A DNA stretch of 64,000 bases from Sphingomonas sp. PP-CC-1A-547 (GCF_003610375.1 NZ_RAPZ01000010.1:1028161-1092160); one strand, 5' to 3'. Counted from the stretch's first letter, positions 53,453-64,000 are shown. Notes: a model not told the origin generated them from the letters alone. Numbers and translations are program-made.

Positions 53453-53649
53453 CATCCAGGGGACACAGTCCCGGCTCGCGCGGCAGCGACTAGAGCAACC
53501 GCAATGACCGGGCGGCCACCAACAAACCGAGAGAACTGCTATTAACAAAAAACGGCCCAAGATGTGCCACTTGTCGATCAAATTCGCTGATGCAGCCGGT
53601 CCGGATCGCGCTGAGGGTCGCGCGCGTTCGGCGTTGACGGACACGGATC

Positions 53650-53674
53650 GGAACGGGCGTCATCCGCTGACGTT
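53650..53674 (+). promoter_or_regulatory. EcfG-type stress promoter before the amidohydrolase
   Basis: GGAAC (53650-53654), exactly 16 bases, CGTT (53671-53674): a full match to the alphaproteobacterial general-stress sigma factor EcfG consensus. Predicted transcription start about 40 bases before the GTG at 53724. The rest of the 271-base gap 53453-53723 shows no other feature. Confidence 0.7.
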
Positions 53675-53723
53675 TCAGGGATATAGCGTCCCGTCGGCGC
53701 ATCCTCCCGAGAAGGACATCATC

Positions 53724-55070
53724 GTGCGCCGAACCAAAATCTCCGCTCGCCTCTGCACGATCGCCCTCGCGGCATCGGCCCTCACCGCCGGATCCGCTAC
53801 CGCGCAGACGATCGCGCTGACCGGTGTCCGGTTGATCGACGGGCGCGGCGGCGCATCGGTGGACGATGCGACGATCGTGATCGCGAACGGACGGATCGTT
53901 GCGGCGGGCAAGGTCGCGGTGCCGGCGGGCGCGGATCGGCGCGACTATCGAGGGCGCACCGTGTTGCCCGGCTTCGTCTCGGACCATAGCCATGTCGGCC
54001 AGGTGAGCGGCACCGAGACGGGCGCGAAGAACTACACGCGCGCCAACATCGTCGCGCAGCTCGCCCAGTATCGCCGCTACGGCGTGACGACGGTGACGGC
54101 GCTCGGCAATAACGGCCCGGCGTTCGTCGGGATACGCGCCGACGCGCATGCCGGACGGATCGACGGCGCGGACCTGTTCGGCGTGATGCAGGGGATCGGC
54201 GTTCCCAACGGCGCACCACCGCAGGCGATGCTCAAGGTCGGGCCCGACCAGTTGTTTCGCCCCTCGACGCCGGAGGATGCGCGCAAGGCGGTCGCGATGA
54301 TGGCGGCCGAGAAGACAGATCTCGTGAAGTTGTGGCTCGACGATTTCGGCGGCAGCGTACCGGTCAAGATGAGCCCGGCCATTTACCGCGCAGTGATCGC
54401 CGAGGCGCACGCGCGCGGGCTGCGGGTGGCGGCGCATATCCACGACCTCGCGGACGCGGAGGCGATCGTCGCGGCAGGCGCGGACATTATTGCGCACGGT
54501 ATCCGCGACACGCCGGTACCCCCCGCGTTCGTCGCGACGCTGAAGGCGAAGGGCATCTGGTACATTCCGACGTTGCAGCTCGACGAAGCGACGTTCGCCT
54601 GGGCCGATCGCGCACCGTGGACGCAGACGCCGTTCGCCCGCGCCGCGCTGTCGCCTGCCCTCGCGCAACAGGTCGACGATCCGGCGTGGCGTGCCAAAAT
54701 CCTGGCCGATCCGAAGACGGCCGATGCCCGGAAATCGCTGGCGATGAACCTGCGCAACCTGAAGACGCTGTACGATGCCGGCGTGAAGATCGGGTTCGGC
54801 ACGGACAGCGGAGCAAGTGCAGTGCGCGTGCCCGGCATCGCCGAACACCGCGAACTCGCGCTGATGGTCGAGGCGGGACTGACGCCCGCGCAGGCCTTGC
54901 GGGTCGCGACGGCTGCGGGTGCGGACCTGCTCGGGTTGCGCGATCGCGGCGTGATCGTGGCCGGAACGCGCGCCGATTTGCTGGTCGTCGATGGCGATCC
55001 TTCGCGCTCGATCGCCGACGTCGACAAGGTCCTAGAAACCTGGGTCGCAGGACGCGCTGCGCCATTCTGA
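53724..55070 (+). CDS. Exported amidohydrolase (prolidase/imidazolonepropionase-like)
   Basis: 448 residues. Signal peptide cleaved near GSATAQ (about residue 26). A complete two-metal amidohydrolase site: H88 and H90 (SDHSHVGQ), the bridging K202 (DLVKLWLDD), H238 (AAHIHDLAD), H258 (IIAHGIRDT) and D361 (GFGTDSG). This group includes secreted Xaa-Pro/Xaa-Arg dipeptidases; the substrate here is unknown. GTG at 53724 follows GAGAAGGA and gives the signal peptide; a frame open 54 codons upstream reads as noise. Under an EcfG-type promoter. Confidence 0.88.
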   Translation: MRRTKISARLCTIALAASALTAGSATAQTIALTGVRLIDGRGGASVDDATIVIANGRIVAAGKVAVPAGADRRDYRGRTVLPGFVSDHSHVGQVSGTETGAKNYTRANIVAQLAQYRRYGVTTVTALGNNGPAFVGIRADAHAGRIDGADLFGVMQGIGVPNGAPPQAMLKVGPDQLFRPSTPEDARKAVAMMAAEKTDLVKLWLDDFGGSVPVKMSPAIYRAVIAEAHARGLRVAAHIHDLADAEAIVAAGADIIAHGIRDTPVPPAFVATLKAKGIWYIPTLQLDEATFAWADRAPWTQTPFARAALSPALAQQVDDPAWRAKILADPKTADARKSLAMNLRNLKTLYDAGVKIGFGTDSGASAVRVPGIAEHRELALMVEAGLTPAQALRVATAAGADLLGLRDRGVIVAGTRADLLVVDGDPSRSIADVDKVLETWVAGRAAPF

Positions 55071-55134
55071 AACGCTAAAGTGCGGCCTCGGCGAACAAAA
55101 CGCGTATGAATAGCGTCGGTTACGCGGACCTGCG

Positions 55135-55159
55135 GGAACAGAAACCCGATCGCGCGGTT
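55135..55159 (+). promoter_or_regulatory. EcfG-type stress promoter before the alpha/beta hydrolase
   Basis: GGAAC (55135-55139), 16 bases, GGTT (55156-55159): one base off the EcfG consensus. Predicted start about 35 bases ahead of the ATG at 55203. Confidence 0.55.
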
Positions 55160-55202
55160 CTACCCGGCGAGTGGGGGCACTCGAAACAGGATACCATACC
55201 GC

Positions 55203-56333
55203 ATGACCAACCGTTCATCGCGCACGCTGATGGCGCTCGCCACCGCGACCTTGATCACGACATCGGGTATCGCCCTGACGAGCGGCGCGATTGCGCAGTC
55301 CGCACGGTCGGTCGATGCGCCGCCACCGCCGCCACCCGCACCAACTGCGACCCAGCCGGCAAAGGCCGCACCCGACATGCAGGCCGTACTCGATCAGCTC
55401 GCCGCGCTCGGTGGCAAGCCGATCGAGACGCTCACGCCCGCCGTCGCACGGATGCAGCCGTCGGCAGCCGATGGCGCCAAGCAGGTCATGATCAAGCACG
55501 GCCTGTCGGCAACGCCCGACGCGACCGTGACGACGCGCGACGTGCCCTATGGCAGCGACGCGAACCAGTTCGCACGGATCTACAAGCCGGCATCGCTCGC
55601 CAACGCCAAGAACCTGCCGGTCATCGTCTATTATCACGGCGGCGGCTGGGTGATCGCGACGGTCGACACCTACGACGCGGCACCACGTTTGCTCGCCAAA
55701 CAGCTGGGTGCGATCGTCGTGTCGGTCGAGTATCGCCATGCACCGGAATTCAAGTTCCCGGCACAGCATGACGACGCAGCCGCCGCCTATCGCTGGACGC
55801 TGCAGAATGCGGCAAGCTGGGGTGGCGATCCGCGCAAGATCGCGGTCGCAGGCGAGAGTGCGGGCGGGAATCTGGCGGTCGCGACGGCAATCTACGCGCG
55901 CGACAATCGGCTGACGACGCCGCTGCACATCGTGTCGGTCTATCCGATCGCGAACAGCAGCATGACGCTGCCGTCGCGGATGGATTCGGCGAACGCGAAG
56001 CCGTTGAACGGCGCGATGCTCAAGTGGTTCGGCTATTATTACCAGACCACCCCCGCCGATGCGCAGGACCCGCGGCTGAACCTCGTGAAGGCAAACCTGC
56101 GCGGCCTGCCGCCGACGACGATCATCAACGCGCAGATCGATCCGTTGCGCTCCGATGGCGAGACGCTGGCAGCGGCGATGCGCGCGGCTGGCGACAAGGT
56201 CGAGCAGCGCACCTTCCCGGGTGTGACGCACGAATTCTTCGGCATGGGCATGGTCGTGCGTGGGGCACAGGATGCCAACACGCTGGCGATCGCGCGACTC
56301 AAGGCAGCATTCGCCGCCAAACCGAAGCGTTGA
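55203..56333 (+). CDS. Exported alpha/beta hydrolase (HSL-type esterase)
   Basis: 376 residues. Signal peptide to about residue 32 (GAIAQS), a proline/alanine linker with six consecutive Pro, then the hormone-sensitive-lipase-type fold: oxyanion motif HGGGW near 145, catalytic S219 (GESAGGN), D313 (AQIDPLRSDG) and H343 (GVTHEFFGM). Family members are esterases for short acyl chains. Being exported and stress-promoted like its amidohydrolase neighbour, it may act on periplasmic or external esters (inference). Confidence 0.9.
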   Translation: MTNRSSRTLMALATATLITTSGIALTSGAIAQSARSVDAPPPPPPAPTATQPAKAAPDMQAVLDQLAALGGKPIETLTPAVARMQPSAADGAKQVMIKHGLSATPDATVTTRDVPYGSDANQFARIYKPASLANAKNLPVIVYYHGGGWVIATVDTYDAAPRLLAKQLGAIVVSVEYRHAPEFKFPAQHDDAAAAYRWTLQNAASWGGDPRKIAVAGESAGGNLAVATAIYARDNRLTTPLHIVSVYPIANSSMTLPSRMDSANAKPLNGAMLKWFGYYYQTTPADAQDPRLNLVKANLRGLPPTTIINAQIDPLRSDGETLAAAMRAAGDKVEQRTFPGVTHEFFGMGMVVRGAQDANTLAIARLKAAFAAKPKR

Positions 56334-56659
56334 TCGAGATGGGCCGGGGTGAAGCGGATCACCTCGGCCCTTTTGGTGATGCTCCGCTCGGCCGATTGGC
56401 CGATTAAGAACATCTGCAAGTTATCCGCACGACTATTGATAAGTACCCGTTATCAACGCCTTTCGGCTCACCAAGCTCGTTGATGTAGGATAGTTTTATC
56501 TACACAATACGGTTAGTTGATATTTCTCAGCTATCGCTATCCCGCTAATATTAGGACAGCTTACTCAGAGAGTTACGTCTTAACTTGAGCATGAAGCACA
56601 ATTTAATTACAAATCGGCCTGCTATTTGATACTCAGTTTATTGGAAGCGGGGCCGATAG
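56334..56659. other. AT-rich intergenic region with inverted repeat
   Basis: A 326-base gap of clearly lower GC than its surroundings, no supported gene. It holds a perfect inverted repeat TTGATAA (56436-56442) and TTATCAA (56450-56456) with a 7-base spacer, and stretches such as ATTTAATTACAAAT near 56602. The repeat could be an operator or a transcript hairpin. Confidence 0.55.
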
Positions 56660-56893
56660 ATGAACGTTCAAGTCATGGTTGCGGGCATTATACTCGTTGC
56701 CGCCATTGCAGGCGTGGTGCGGTGGCAACAAAAGCTTGCGCGTACCAGACGTTACGGCGCGCGGCGCCATCGGCATCGCAAGCCGATCAAACGCGACAAC
56801 TGGGCGGTGAAATTGCTGCGGGAAAATCCCGCGAGGCGCCTGATGGAGCGGCGCCATTATCGGTCGCCGGGCAAGACCGACCAGACCTTGTAA
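56660..56893 (+). CDS. Small basic membrane-anchored hypothetical protein
   Basis: 77 residues: a single N-terminal membrane helix (about residues 3-20, VQVMVAGIILVAAIAGVV) and then a strongly basic tail (RTRRYGARRHRHRKPIKRD, ENPARRLMERR). No family recognised. It follows the AT-rich gap and ends just before a strong hairpin. Length, coding bias and the membrane segment make it plausible, but it could be chance. Confidence 0.5.
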   Translation: MNVQVMVAGIILVAAIAGVVRWQQKLARTRRYGARRHRHRKPIKRDNWAVKLLRENPARRLMERRHYRSPGKTDQTL

Positions 56894-56905
56894 TATTGCA
56901 ACCGC

Positions 56906-56955
56906 GGCCGGCAAGAATCGAAGACTTCTAGCAGTCTTTGAAGACCTTGCCGGCC
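56906..56955. terminator. Nested hairpin between the small basic gene and prfC
   Basis: Outer stem GGCCGGCAAG (56906-56915) with CTTGCCGGCC (56946-56955), inner stem AAGACT/AGTCTT. It separates two convergent genes and may end both transcripts; there is no long T-tract. Confidence 0.55.
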
Positions 56956-56966
56956 AAACCGATATC

Positions 56967-58535
<1,569 letters not shown>

Positions 58536-58686
58536 GGCGTGGGTCCGGTGCGCCGAGTCTTGGCTCGGGAAGATGGGTGAGCCGGGTCAGCGGCGGTCAT
58601 GGCGCTGCTCTTGGCAGATGCGGGGCGCGGAGGACAGGGGGTGCGATTTCTCACAGCACCAAGGTTGGATCGAGTCTCGAAAGTAA

Positions 58687-58810
58687 ATCCTCCCCCGCCA
58701 GGGGGAGGTGTCGCCGAAGGTGACGGAGGGGGAGGACACGGAACAGAGGTTTCGTTTTCCTCCCCCTCCGTCTGGCATGAGCCAGCCACCTCCCCCTGGC
58801 GGGGGAGGAT
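58687..58810. repeat. Family C palindrome, copy 4
   Basis: ATCCTCCCCCGCCAGGGGGA to CCCCTGGCGGGGGAGGAT, with GACGGAGGGGGAGGACAC and CCTCCCCCTCCGTCTGGC inside as in copy 3. It lies between the epimerase-like stop and the prfC start. Confidence 0.88.
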
Positions 58811-58833
58811 CACAGAGGGCCGATGCGTTTGGT

Positions 58834-59718
58834 TCAAACGGTGGCGGGCACCAGCGTCACGCTCATCGTGATGGTCTTCGTACCCCCCGCAACCACCTCG
58901 AACACGCCGGGTTTGTCGCGATAATCGCCGGTATAGCCTTCGGGGTCGGCGATGCCGTGCCAGGGCTCGACGCAGACATAGGCCGCGCCGGGCTTGGTCC
59001 AGATGCCGAGCTTGCGCGTGTCGGGGAAGGCGATCTTCAACTGCGGGCCGGTCTTGGCGCCATAGGTGACGGCGTCGGAATGGATCGGGTCCCACACCAG
59101 CGCATCCTTGGCGAACAGTTCGTCGCGCAAGGCGATGACGCGGTCCTCGACCGGCGAGGGGCGCTCGTCAACCGCGATCTGGCCGTCGGGGCTGATCGCC
59201 TTCAGCTTGCCGGGTTCGTCGGCGTCGAACGTGATGCGGTGGTCTGCGCGGGCTTTGCCGTAGGGGAGTGGCCACGCGAAGGCGGGGTGGAAGCCAAAGC
59301 TTGCCGGCATCGCGGCGTCTGTGCGGTTGTGGATGTGCGCCTCGATCGCGAGCGTCGTGCCGTCGAGCGTGAAGACGATGTCGAGTGCGAACGCGAACGG
59401 GTAGGCCTTCCGGGTTTCCTCGCTGTCGGTGAGGCGGAAGGTGGCGGAGGTTTCCGACTGCGCGACGACGTCGAACGTCGAATGGCGGGCGAAGCCGTGC
59501 TTCTGCATCGGGTAGGCCTGGCCGTCGAGGCGAATGACGCCTTCGTTGACGACGCCGACGACGGGGAAGAGGATCGGCGCGTGACCGGTCCAGAAGGCCG
59601 GGTCAGCGTCGGTCATCAGCTCGCGGCCGTCGGCGTCGTGGAGGTGGGTGAGCTCGGCACCGTGCGGGTTGATTTGCGCGGTGAGGTGGTCGTTGGCGAT
59701 CGTGATCAGGTCGGTCAT
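58834..59718 (-). CDS. Aldose 1-epimerase-like protein
   Basis: 294 residues, galactose-mutarotase fold. The first block INPHGAELTHLHD, then HAPILFPVVG, KHGFARHSTFDV (the conserved HGFAR with catalytic His), FGFHPAFAWPLP (second His) and the C-terminal acid in CVEPWHGIADPEG are all present. This short branch includes sugar-phosphate and hexose mutarotases. ATG at 59718 follows AAGGAAT. Substrate unknown; no sugar genes adjoin it. Confidence 0.88.
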   Translation of the reverse strand: MTDLITIANDHLTAQINPHGAELTHLHDADGRELMTDADPAFWTGHAPILFPVVGVVNEGVIRLDGQAYPMQKHGFARHSTFDVVAQSETSATFRLTDSEETRKAYPFAFALDIVFTLDGTTLAIEAHIHNRTDAAMPASFGFHPAFAWPLPYGKARADHRITFDADEPGKLKAISPDGQIAVDERPSPVEDRVIALRDELFAKDALVWDPIHSDAVTYGAKTGPQLKIAFPDTRKLGIWTKPGAAYVCVEPWHGIADPEGYTGDYRDKPGVFEVVAGGTKTITMSVTLVPATV

Positions 59719-59784
59719 GAGATTCCTTCCGTGAGCTTCAAACGCGCGAGGCTTCAAAACGCTCACCATACTACCCGCACGCCA

Positions 59785-59888
59785 CCACCCCGGCGAAGGC
59801 CGGGGCCCAATTAGGGAACGGTGTTAACGAAGGGCATCGCGTCATCACGATGGCCTTCCCAATTGGGCCCCGGCCTCCGCCGGGGTGG
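59785..59888. repeat. Family A palindrome, copy 4
   Basis: Arms 59785-59814 and 59859-59888 match copies 1-3 with one change in each arm (TTAGG at the left tail, CCTCCGCC in the right). Between the epimerase-like start and pheT. Confidence 0.85.
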
Positions 59889-59905
59889 TATTAGGACGCC
59901 AGCGC

Positions 59906-60002
59906 GTGCCCTCACCCTTGCCGCCTTCGGCGTCTCTCCCTCTCCCCTCCAGGGAGAGGGAAGGGGCCCGCGGCCGCTTGGCCGTGGGCAGGGTCAGGGC
60001 AC
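59906..60002. repeat. Family D repeat, copy 2
   Basis: Opens GTGCCCTCACCCTTG and closes GGGTCAGGGCAC around CTCTCCCCTCCAGGGAGAGG. It runs almost to the pheT stop codon. With family A copy 4 it fills the 59719-60004 gap. Confidence 0.65.
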
Positions 60003-60004
60003 GC

Positions 60005-62419
60005 TTAGACGCGCAGGCTCGCGCCCTGTTTTGCGGCCGCTGCGACGACCTTGTCGGCGATGGCCTTGATCTCTTCGTCGGTGAAGCTCTTGGCGGCCGG
60101 TTGCAGGACGATCTCGACCGCGACCGACTTGTGACCGTCCTCTACCCCTGCCCCGGTGAACACGTCGAACACGCGCGCCGAGACGATCGCGACCTTGTCG
60201 GCACCCTTGACCGCGCGGACCAGCGTGTCGGTGGCGAGCGCGGCGGGCACGAGGAAGGCGAAGTCTCGGCGGACGGCCTGGAGTGCCGGGGGCGTGTAGG
60301 CCGGGCGGGTGAAGCCGGTGGCGCGCTTGGGCGGGATCGCGTCGAGGTAGAGTTCTACCGCGGCAACGGCGCCGTCGAGGTCGAAGGCTTTCAACACCGA
60401 CGGGTGGAGCATGCCGAAGCTGGCCAGCACCGTCTTGGGGCCGAGGCGGAGCGTGCCGGACTGGCCGGGATGCCATGCGTCGCCGGCCTCTCCCATCACT
60501 TGGAGGTTATCGACCGGAGCACCCGATGCGGCGAGGAGCGCAAGCGCCTCGGCCTTGGCATCGTATGCGTCGAAGCTGGCCGCCTTGCCGTCGCGCCAGC
60601 CGCGCGGGCGGCGGTCGCCTGCCAGGACTACGCCTAGCGTCGCGCGCTCGGCATCGGCGAGGTAGCGGCGGCCGATCTCGAACAGGCGGACGCTCTGCTG
60701 ACCACGCTTGAGGTTGCGGCCGGTCGCGGCGAGCAGACCGGGGAGAAGCGAGGGGCGCATGACCTTCAGGTCTTCGCTGATCGGGTTGGCTAGCGTCCAT
60801 GCACCACCGCCGAAGGGCGCGGCTTCGGCTTCGGAGAGGAAGCTCCAGGTTACAGCTTCGTCGAGACCACGGGCGGCGGCGGCGCGGCGCGCGCGACGTT
60901 CGAGCTTCTGCTCGGGCGTGGCGGTTGGCTTGGCGACGCCGGGCATGCGCGGGAGCGGCGTCGAGGGAATGTTGTCGATGCCCTCGATGCGGACGACTTC
61001 CTCGACGAGGTCGGCGGGGCCGTCGACGTCGCGGCGCCAGCTCGGGATCGTGACCGGCCATTTGCCCTCGATCGTCGAGAACAGCGCGTCGCTGAACGCG
61101 TCGGCGGACGTGATCGCGCCAATTGTGAAGCCGAGCGACAACAAGGTCCGCGCCTGCCGTTCGGGGGCCACGTGGAGGCCACCGAGGTCTGCACTCAAGC
61201 GCGGATCGTAGTGGATCACACGGGGGTCTAGCGGGGGTTCGCCCGAGCGCGTGACGTCGCTGGCCGTACCGCCGCAGATGTGGAGCACGAGCGCGGTGGC
61301 GATCGCGAGGCCGTCTTCGAGGAACGCCGGATCGACGCCGCGTTCGAAGCGGCTGCGCGCGTCGGAGGTGAGCGTGAGCTTCTGGCCGGTGCGGGCGATG
61401 TGGTCGGGATCGAAATAGGCGCATTCGATCAGCACGTCGGTGGTGTCCCCGGAGACGCCCGAGTGCTCGCCGCCCATGATGCCGCCGATGTCGTGCACGG
61501 CCGCGTCGTCGGCGATGACGGTCATGGTTGCGTCGAGCGTGTAGGTCTTGCCGTTGAGCGCGACGACCTGCTCGCCGTCCTTGGCTTTTCGCGCGACGAG
61601 GCCGCCAGAGAGTTTGGCGCGGTCGTAGACGTGCAGCGGGCGGCCGAGGTCGATCATCAGATAGTTGGTGATGTCGACGAGCGCGGAGATCGGCTTCTGG
61701 CCGATCGCGAGCAGGCTGCGGCGCATCCACTCGGGGGAGTCGCCGTTGGTCACGCCGGTGACGGTCTGGGCGAAGAACGCGGGGCAGCCGGCGGTGTCGT
61801 CGGTGCGGACGTCGGGACCTGCGCCCTCACTCGTGAACGTGTCGAACGTCAGCGGCGTAAGCGTGCCGAGACCGGCGGCGGCGAGGTCTCGGGCGATGCC
61901 GCGGACGCCCATGCAGTCCTGGCGGTTCGGCGTGATCGCGACGTCGATGACCGGGTCGGTCAGGCCGGCATAATCGGGGTAGGCGGTGCCGATCGGGGCG
62001 TCTTCGGGCAGTTCGATGATGCCGTCGTGATCATCGCCGAGTTCCAGTTCGCGCGTCGAGCACATCATGCCGTTGGATTCGACGCCGCGAATGCTGGCGA
62101 GCTTCAACGTGACGTCGAGACCGGGGACGTAGGCGCCGGGTGCGCCGAACACGCCGACCAGCCCGGCGCGCGCGTTGGGGGCGCCGCAGACGACTTGGAG
62201 CGGACCGTTACCGGCATCGACCGACAGGATCTGGAGCTTGTCGGCTTGCGGATGGCGTTCGGCGCTGAGCACCTTGGCGATCTTGAACGCGGCGAGCTTC
62301 TCGCCAGGGTTCTCGACGCCTTCGACCTCGAGGCCGATGCGGGTCAGCGCTTCGACGATCTGGTCGAGGGTCGCGCTGGTTTCGAGGTGCTGCTTGAGCC
62401 AGCTGAGGGTGAACTTCAT
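60005..62419 (-). CDS. pheT: Phenylalanine-tRNA ligase beta subunit
   Basis: 804 residues. An EMAP/tRNA-binding OB domain begins near residue 40 ([20 protein letters not shown]), followed by B3/B4 and B5 domains ([39 protein letters not shown]), a synthetase-like core ([17 protein letters not shown]) and a C-terminal ferredoxin-fold anticodon-binding domain ([17 protein letters not shown]). ATG at 62419 overlaps the pheS stop (ATGA), the standard pheST arrangement. Confidence 0.95.
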   Translation of the reverse strand: MKFTLSWLKQHLETSATLDQIVEALTRIGLEVEGVENPGEKLAAFKIAKVLSAERHPQADKLQILSVDAGNGPLQVVCGAPNARAGLVGVFGAPGAYVPGLDVTLKLASIRGVESNGMMCSTRELELGDDHDGIIELPEDAPIGTAYPDYAGLTDPVIDVAITPNRQDCMGVRGIARDLAAAGLGTLTPLTFDTFTSEGAGPDVRTDDTAGCPAFFAQTVTGVTNGDSPEWMRRSLLAIGQKPISALVDITNYLMIDLGRPLHVYDRAKLSGGLVARKAKDGEQVVALNGKTYTLDATMTVIADDAAVHDIGGIMGGEHSGVSGDTTDVLIECAYFDPDHIARTGQKLTLTSDARSRFERGVDPAFLEDGLAIATALVLHICGGTASDVTRSGEPPLDPRVIHYDPRLSADLGGLHVAPERQARTLLSLGFTIGAITSADAFSDALFSTIEGKWPVTIPSWRRDVDGPADLVEEVVRIEGIDNIPSTPLPRMPGVAKPTATPEQKLERRARRAAAARGLDEAVTWSFLSEAEAAPFGGGAWTLANPISEDLKVMRPSLLPGLLAATGRNLKRGQQSVRLFEIGRRYLADAERATLGVVLAGDRRPRGWRDGKAASFDAYDAKAEALALLAASGAPVDNLQVMGEAGDAWHPGQSGTLRLGPKTVLASFGMLHPSVLKAFDLDGAVAAVELYLDAIPPKRATGFTRPAYTPPALQAVRRDFAFLVPAALATDTLVRAVKGADKVAIVSARVFDVFTGAGVEDGHKSVAVEIVLQPAAKSFTDEEIKAIADKVVAAAAKQGASLRV

Positions 62420-63531
62420 GCGCCGACTCCGCCGGACAAGGTGGGGACGTCGAGGCTCGAAAAGCCGTAATGCTTGAGCCAGCGGATATCGCCGTCGAAG
62501 AACGGGCGGAGGTCGTCCATGCCGTATTTGAGCATCGCGAGGCGGTCGATGCCGCAGCCGAACGCGAAGCCCTGCCATTCGTCGGGGTCGAGCCCGCACG
62601 CTTCGATGACCTTGCGGTGGACCATGCCCGAGCCGAGGATCTCGAGCCAGCCATCGGGCTCGGCGCCGCCGACGACGCGCTTGCCCTTGACCAGCGTGTA
62701 GCCGACATCGATCTCGACCGACGGCTCGGTGAAGGGGAAGTAGCTGGGGCGCAGGCGAAGCACGATGTCGTCGCGCTCGAAGAACGCCTTCACGAAGGTT
62801 TCGAGCGTCCACTTCAGATGGCCGAGCGTGATGCCCTTGTCGATCACGAGGCCCTCGACCTGGTGGAACATCGGCGTGTGCGTCGCGTCCGAGTCCGAGC
62901 GGTAGGTGCGGCCGGGGGCGATGATGCGGATCGGGGGCTTCTGGCTCAACATCGTGCGGATCTGGACCGGCGACGTGTGCGTGCGGAGCAGCGAGAAGGT
63001 CGTCTTCTCGTCAGCAGTGCCGGCGGCCTTCGCGTCGATCCCCTGCTGGAGATAAAAAGTATCGTGCATCGCGCGCGCCGGGTGCGTCTCGGGGATGTTG
63101 AGCGCGGTGAAATTATGCCAGTCGGTCTCGATCTCGGGACCGGTCGCGACCGCGAAACCGAGGTCGGCGAAGATCTCGGCGAGTTCGTCCATGACCTGGC
63201 TGACGGGGTGGATCGTGCCGGCGGGCGTGGCGTCGGCGGGGAGCGTCATGTCGAGCGTTTCGCTGGCGAGGCGCGCGTCGAGTGCGGCGCGTTCGAGCGT
63301 GGCTTTCCGCTCGGCGATGCCGTTGGCCACTGCCTCACGCAGCCCCTGGATCAGCGGGCCTTGGACGAGGCGCTCGTCCGGCGTCATCTTGCCGAGCGTC
63401 TTCAGCAGCGCGGTGATCGTGCCCTGCTTGCCGAGCGCCTCGACCCGGCACGCGTCGAGCGCGTCGAGGCCGGATGCGGCGGCGATCGCCGTCAGCATGT
63501 GGTCGCGCATCTGGTTCAGGTCTTGCGTCAC
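62416..63531 (-). CDS. pheS: Phenylalanine-tRNA ligase alpha subunit
   Basis: 371 residues with an N-terminal coiled coil (to about 85) and a class II catalytic core: [12 protein letters not shown], motif 2 [12 protein letters not shown] and [20 protein letters not shown], motif 3 [18 protein letters not shown]. It forms the alpha2beta2 enzyme with PheT that charges tRNA-Phe. The frame is followed one base later (minus strand upstream) by the GIY-YIG gene, so they may share a transcript. Confidence 0.95.
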   Translation of the reverse strand: MTQDLNQMRDHMLTAIAAASGLDALDACRVEALGKQGTITALLKTLGKMTPDERLVQGPLIQGLREAVANGIAERKATLERAALDARLASETLDMTLPADATPAGTIHPVSQVMDELAEIFADLGFAVATGPEIETDWHNFTALNIPETHPARAMHDTFYLQQGIDAKAAGTADEKTTFSLLRTHTSPVQIRTMLSQKPPIRIIAPGRTYRSDSDATHTPMFHQVEGLVIDKGITLGHLKWTLETFVKAFFERDDIVLRLRPSYFPFTEPSVEIDVGYTLVKGKRVVGGAEPDGWLEILGSGMVHRKVIEACGLDPDEWQGFAFGCGIDRLAMLKYGMDDLRPFFDGDIRWLKHYGFSSLDVPTLSGGVGA

Positions 63532-63532
63532 G

Positions 63533-63862
63533 TCATACTCCCAGGGCGGGTTCGGTTAGGCGGGGCAGCCCGAGGCCGATACCCAGATCGTCCCAATTTT
63601 CGTTGCGCGCTTCGATCAGTTCGATCTTCCACGCTCTTCGCCATTCCTTCAGCCGCTTCTCGCGAACGATCGCGGCCTCCATCGTGTCGAACATCTCGTA
63701 GTAAGCGAGACGCTTGATGCCGTACCGGCGAGTGAAGCCGGGGATCAACCCCTCTCGGTGCTGAACCAACCTTGCGAGCAAGTTTGAGGTGACGCCGATG
63801 TAGAGCGTGCCGTGGCGGCGGGAGTGGAGGATGTAGACGCACGGCTGGAAGGTTTCGCGCAT
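63533..63862 (-). CDS. GIY-YIG domain protein
   Basis: 109 residues of the single-domain GIY-YIG group: [20 protein letters not shown] (Tyr-Ile-Leu and the second Tyr-Ile-Gly), an Arg in [11 protein letters not shown], and a Glu in [18 protein letters not shown]. UvrC-type endonuclease fold; these stand-alone proteins have no proven role. Only one base separates its stop from the pheS start. Confidence 0.9.
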   Translation of the reverse strand: MRETFQPCVYILHSRRHGTLYIGVTSNLLARLVQHREGLIPGFTRRYGIKRLAYYEMFDTMEAAIVREKRLKEWRRAWKIELIEARNENWDDLGIGLGLPRLTEPALGV

Positions 63863-63908
63863 TTTAGTGCTCCCCTGATCACCGCTTGAGCGCTCATCTC
63901 AAGAGCTC

Positions 63909-64000
63909 CGTCATCCCGGCGGACGCCGGGACCCATGGTAGCGGGTCGGGTTGTGGTAGCACGTTTTCGCCGGGTCCACCGTAACCATGGGTCCCGGCGT
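63909..64000. repeat. Family A-related palindrome, cut by window edge
   Basis: CGTCATCCCGGCGGACGCCG...ACCCATGG on the left and CCATGGGTCCCGGCGT running off the end: a palindrome with the family A plan but a GGACCCATGG tail in place of GGCCCAATTGG. Confidence 0.7.

Noticed and set aside
56421..56458. DnaA-box-like TTATCCGCA and TTATCAACG suggesting a replication origin
   Set aside because: Neither is a full TTATNCACA match, there are too few, and no origin-linked gene is near.
56633..56914. 93-codon minus-strand frame opposite the small basic gene
   Set aside because: No ribosome site or domain; the plus-strand frame has a better membrane-anchor pattern.

Overview
The window is GC-rich, densely coded chromosomal DNA from an alphaproteobacterium, most likely a Sphingomonas-type member of the Sphingomonadaceae. 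Pointers are a GapR-family nucleoid protein, a CrbS/CrbR/Acs acetate-switch locus, DUF1244 and PHA-granule-type small proteins, a bacteriophytochrome with a HisKA_2 kinase, an ECF sigma/FecR/TonB receptor set, candidate EcfG-type (GGAAC-N16/17-sGTT) stress promoters, and many intergenic GC-rich palindromes. The assignment rests on gene content seen in the sequence, not on a database search. No insertion sequence, prophage or CRISPR array was found.

Layout. 1-3.4 kb: small exported or conserved proteins, gapR and pyruvate kinase. 4.0-7.6 kb: carbon-starvation permease cstA, its YbdD-type partner and a biliverdin-producing heme oxygenase in overlapping frames, then PHA-type and VOC proteins. 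7.9-10.8 kb: lnt and metK, with a palindrome before metK and a strong terminator after it. 11-14.9 kb: AI-2E permease, small lipoprotein, PAP2 phosphatase, formate/nitrite-type channel and trmB. 14.9-20.7 kb: a three-gene RND efflux operon. 20.9 kb: tRNA-Gly(TCC). 21.1-30.8 kb: hybrid kinase crbS converging on acs-crbR, then a DcaP-like porin and an MHS-type MFS carrier; this looks like an acetate/carboxylate assimilation unit.

31-36.4 kb: envelope/stress proteins (YflT-like, PepSY-like, GlsB-like) divergent from a three-PAS LuxR regulator, a Bcr/CflA pump, an exported methyltransferase-fold protein and a DUF1488-like protein. 36.5-40.3 kb: a 1068-residue autotransporter and a DUF697-like protein. 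40.4-47.9 kb: ECF sigma, FecR and STN-TonB receptor, an S1 protease with a pro-region, and an S9 peptidase. 48-51.2 kb: DUF808 protein, adenine deaminase-type enzyme and an overlapping BASS transporter. 51.3-56.3 kb: bacteriophytochrome kinase followed by two exported hydrolases, each behind an EcfG-like promoter. 56.4-64 kb: an AT-rich gap, a small basic protein, prfC, an aldose-epimerase-like protein, pheST and a GIY-YIG protein.

Two connections stand out. The heme oxygenase at 6.3 kb can supply biliverdin to the phytochrome at 51.3 kb. That phytochrome carries the kinase class that feeds the alphaproteobacterial general stress response, and the genes just downstream carry promoters of that response. 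This is a testable light-to-stress link. Second, most long intergenic gaps hold one of four palindromic repeat families (A-D), mostly at 3' ends of genes.
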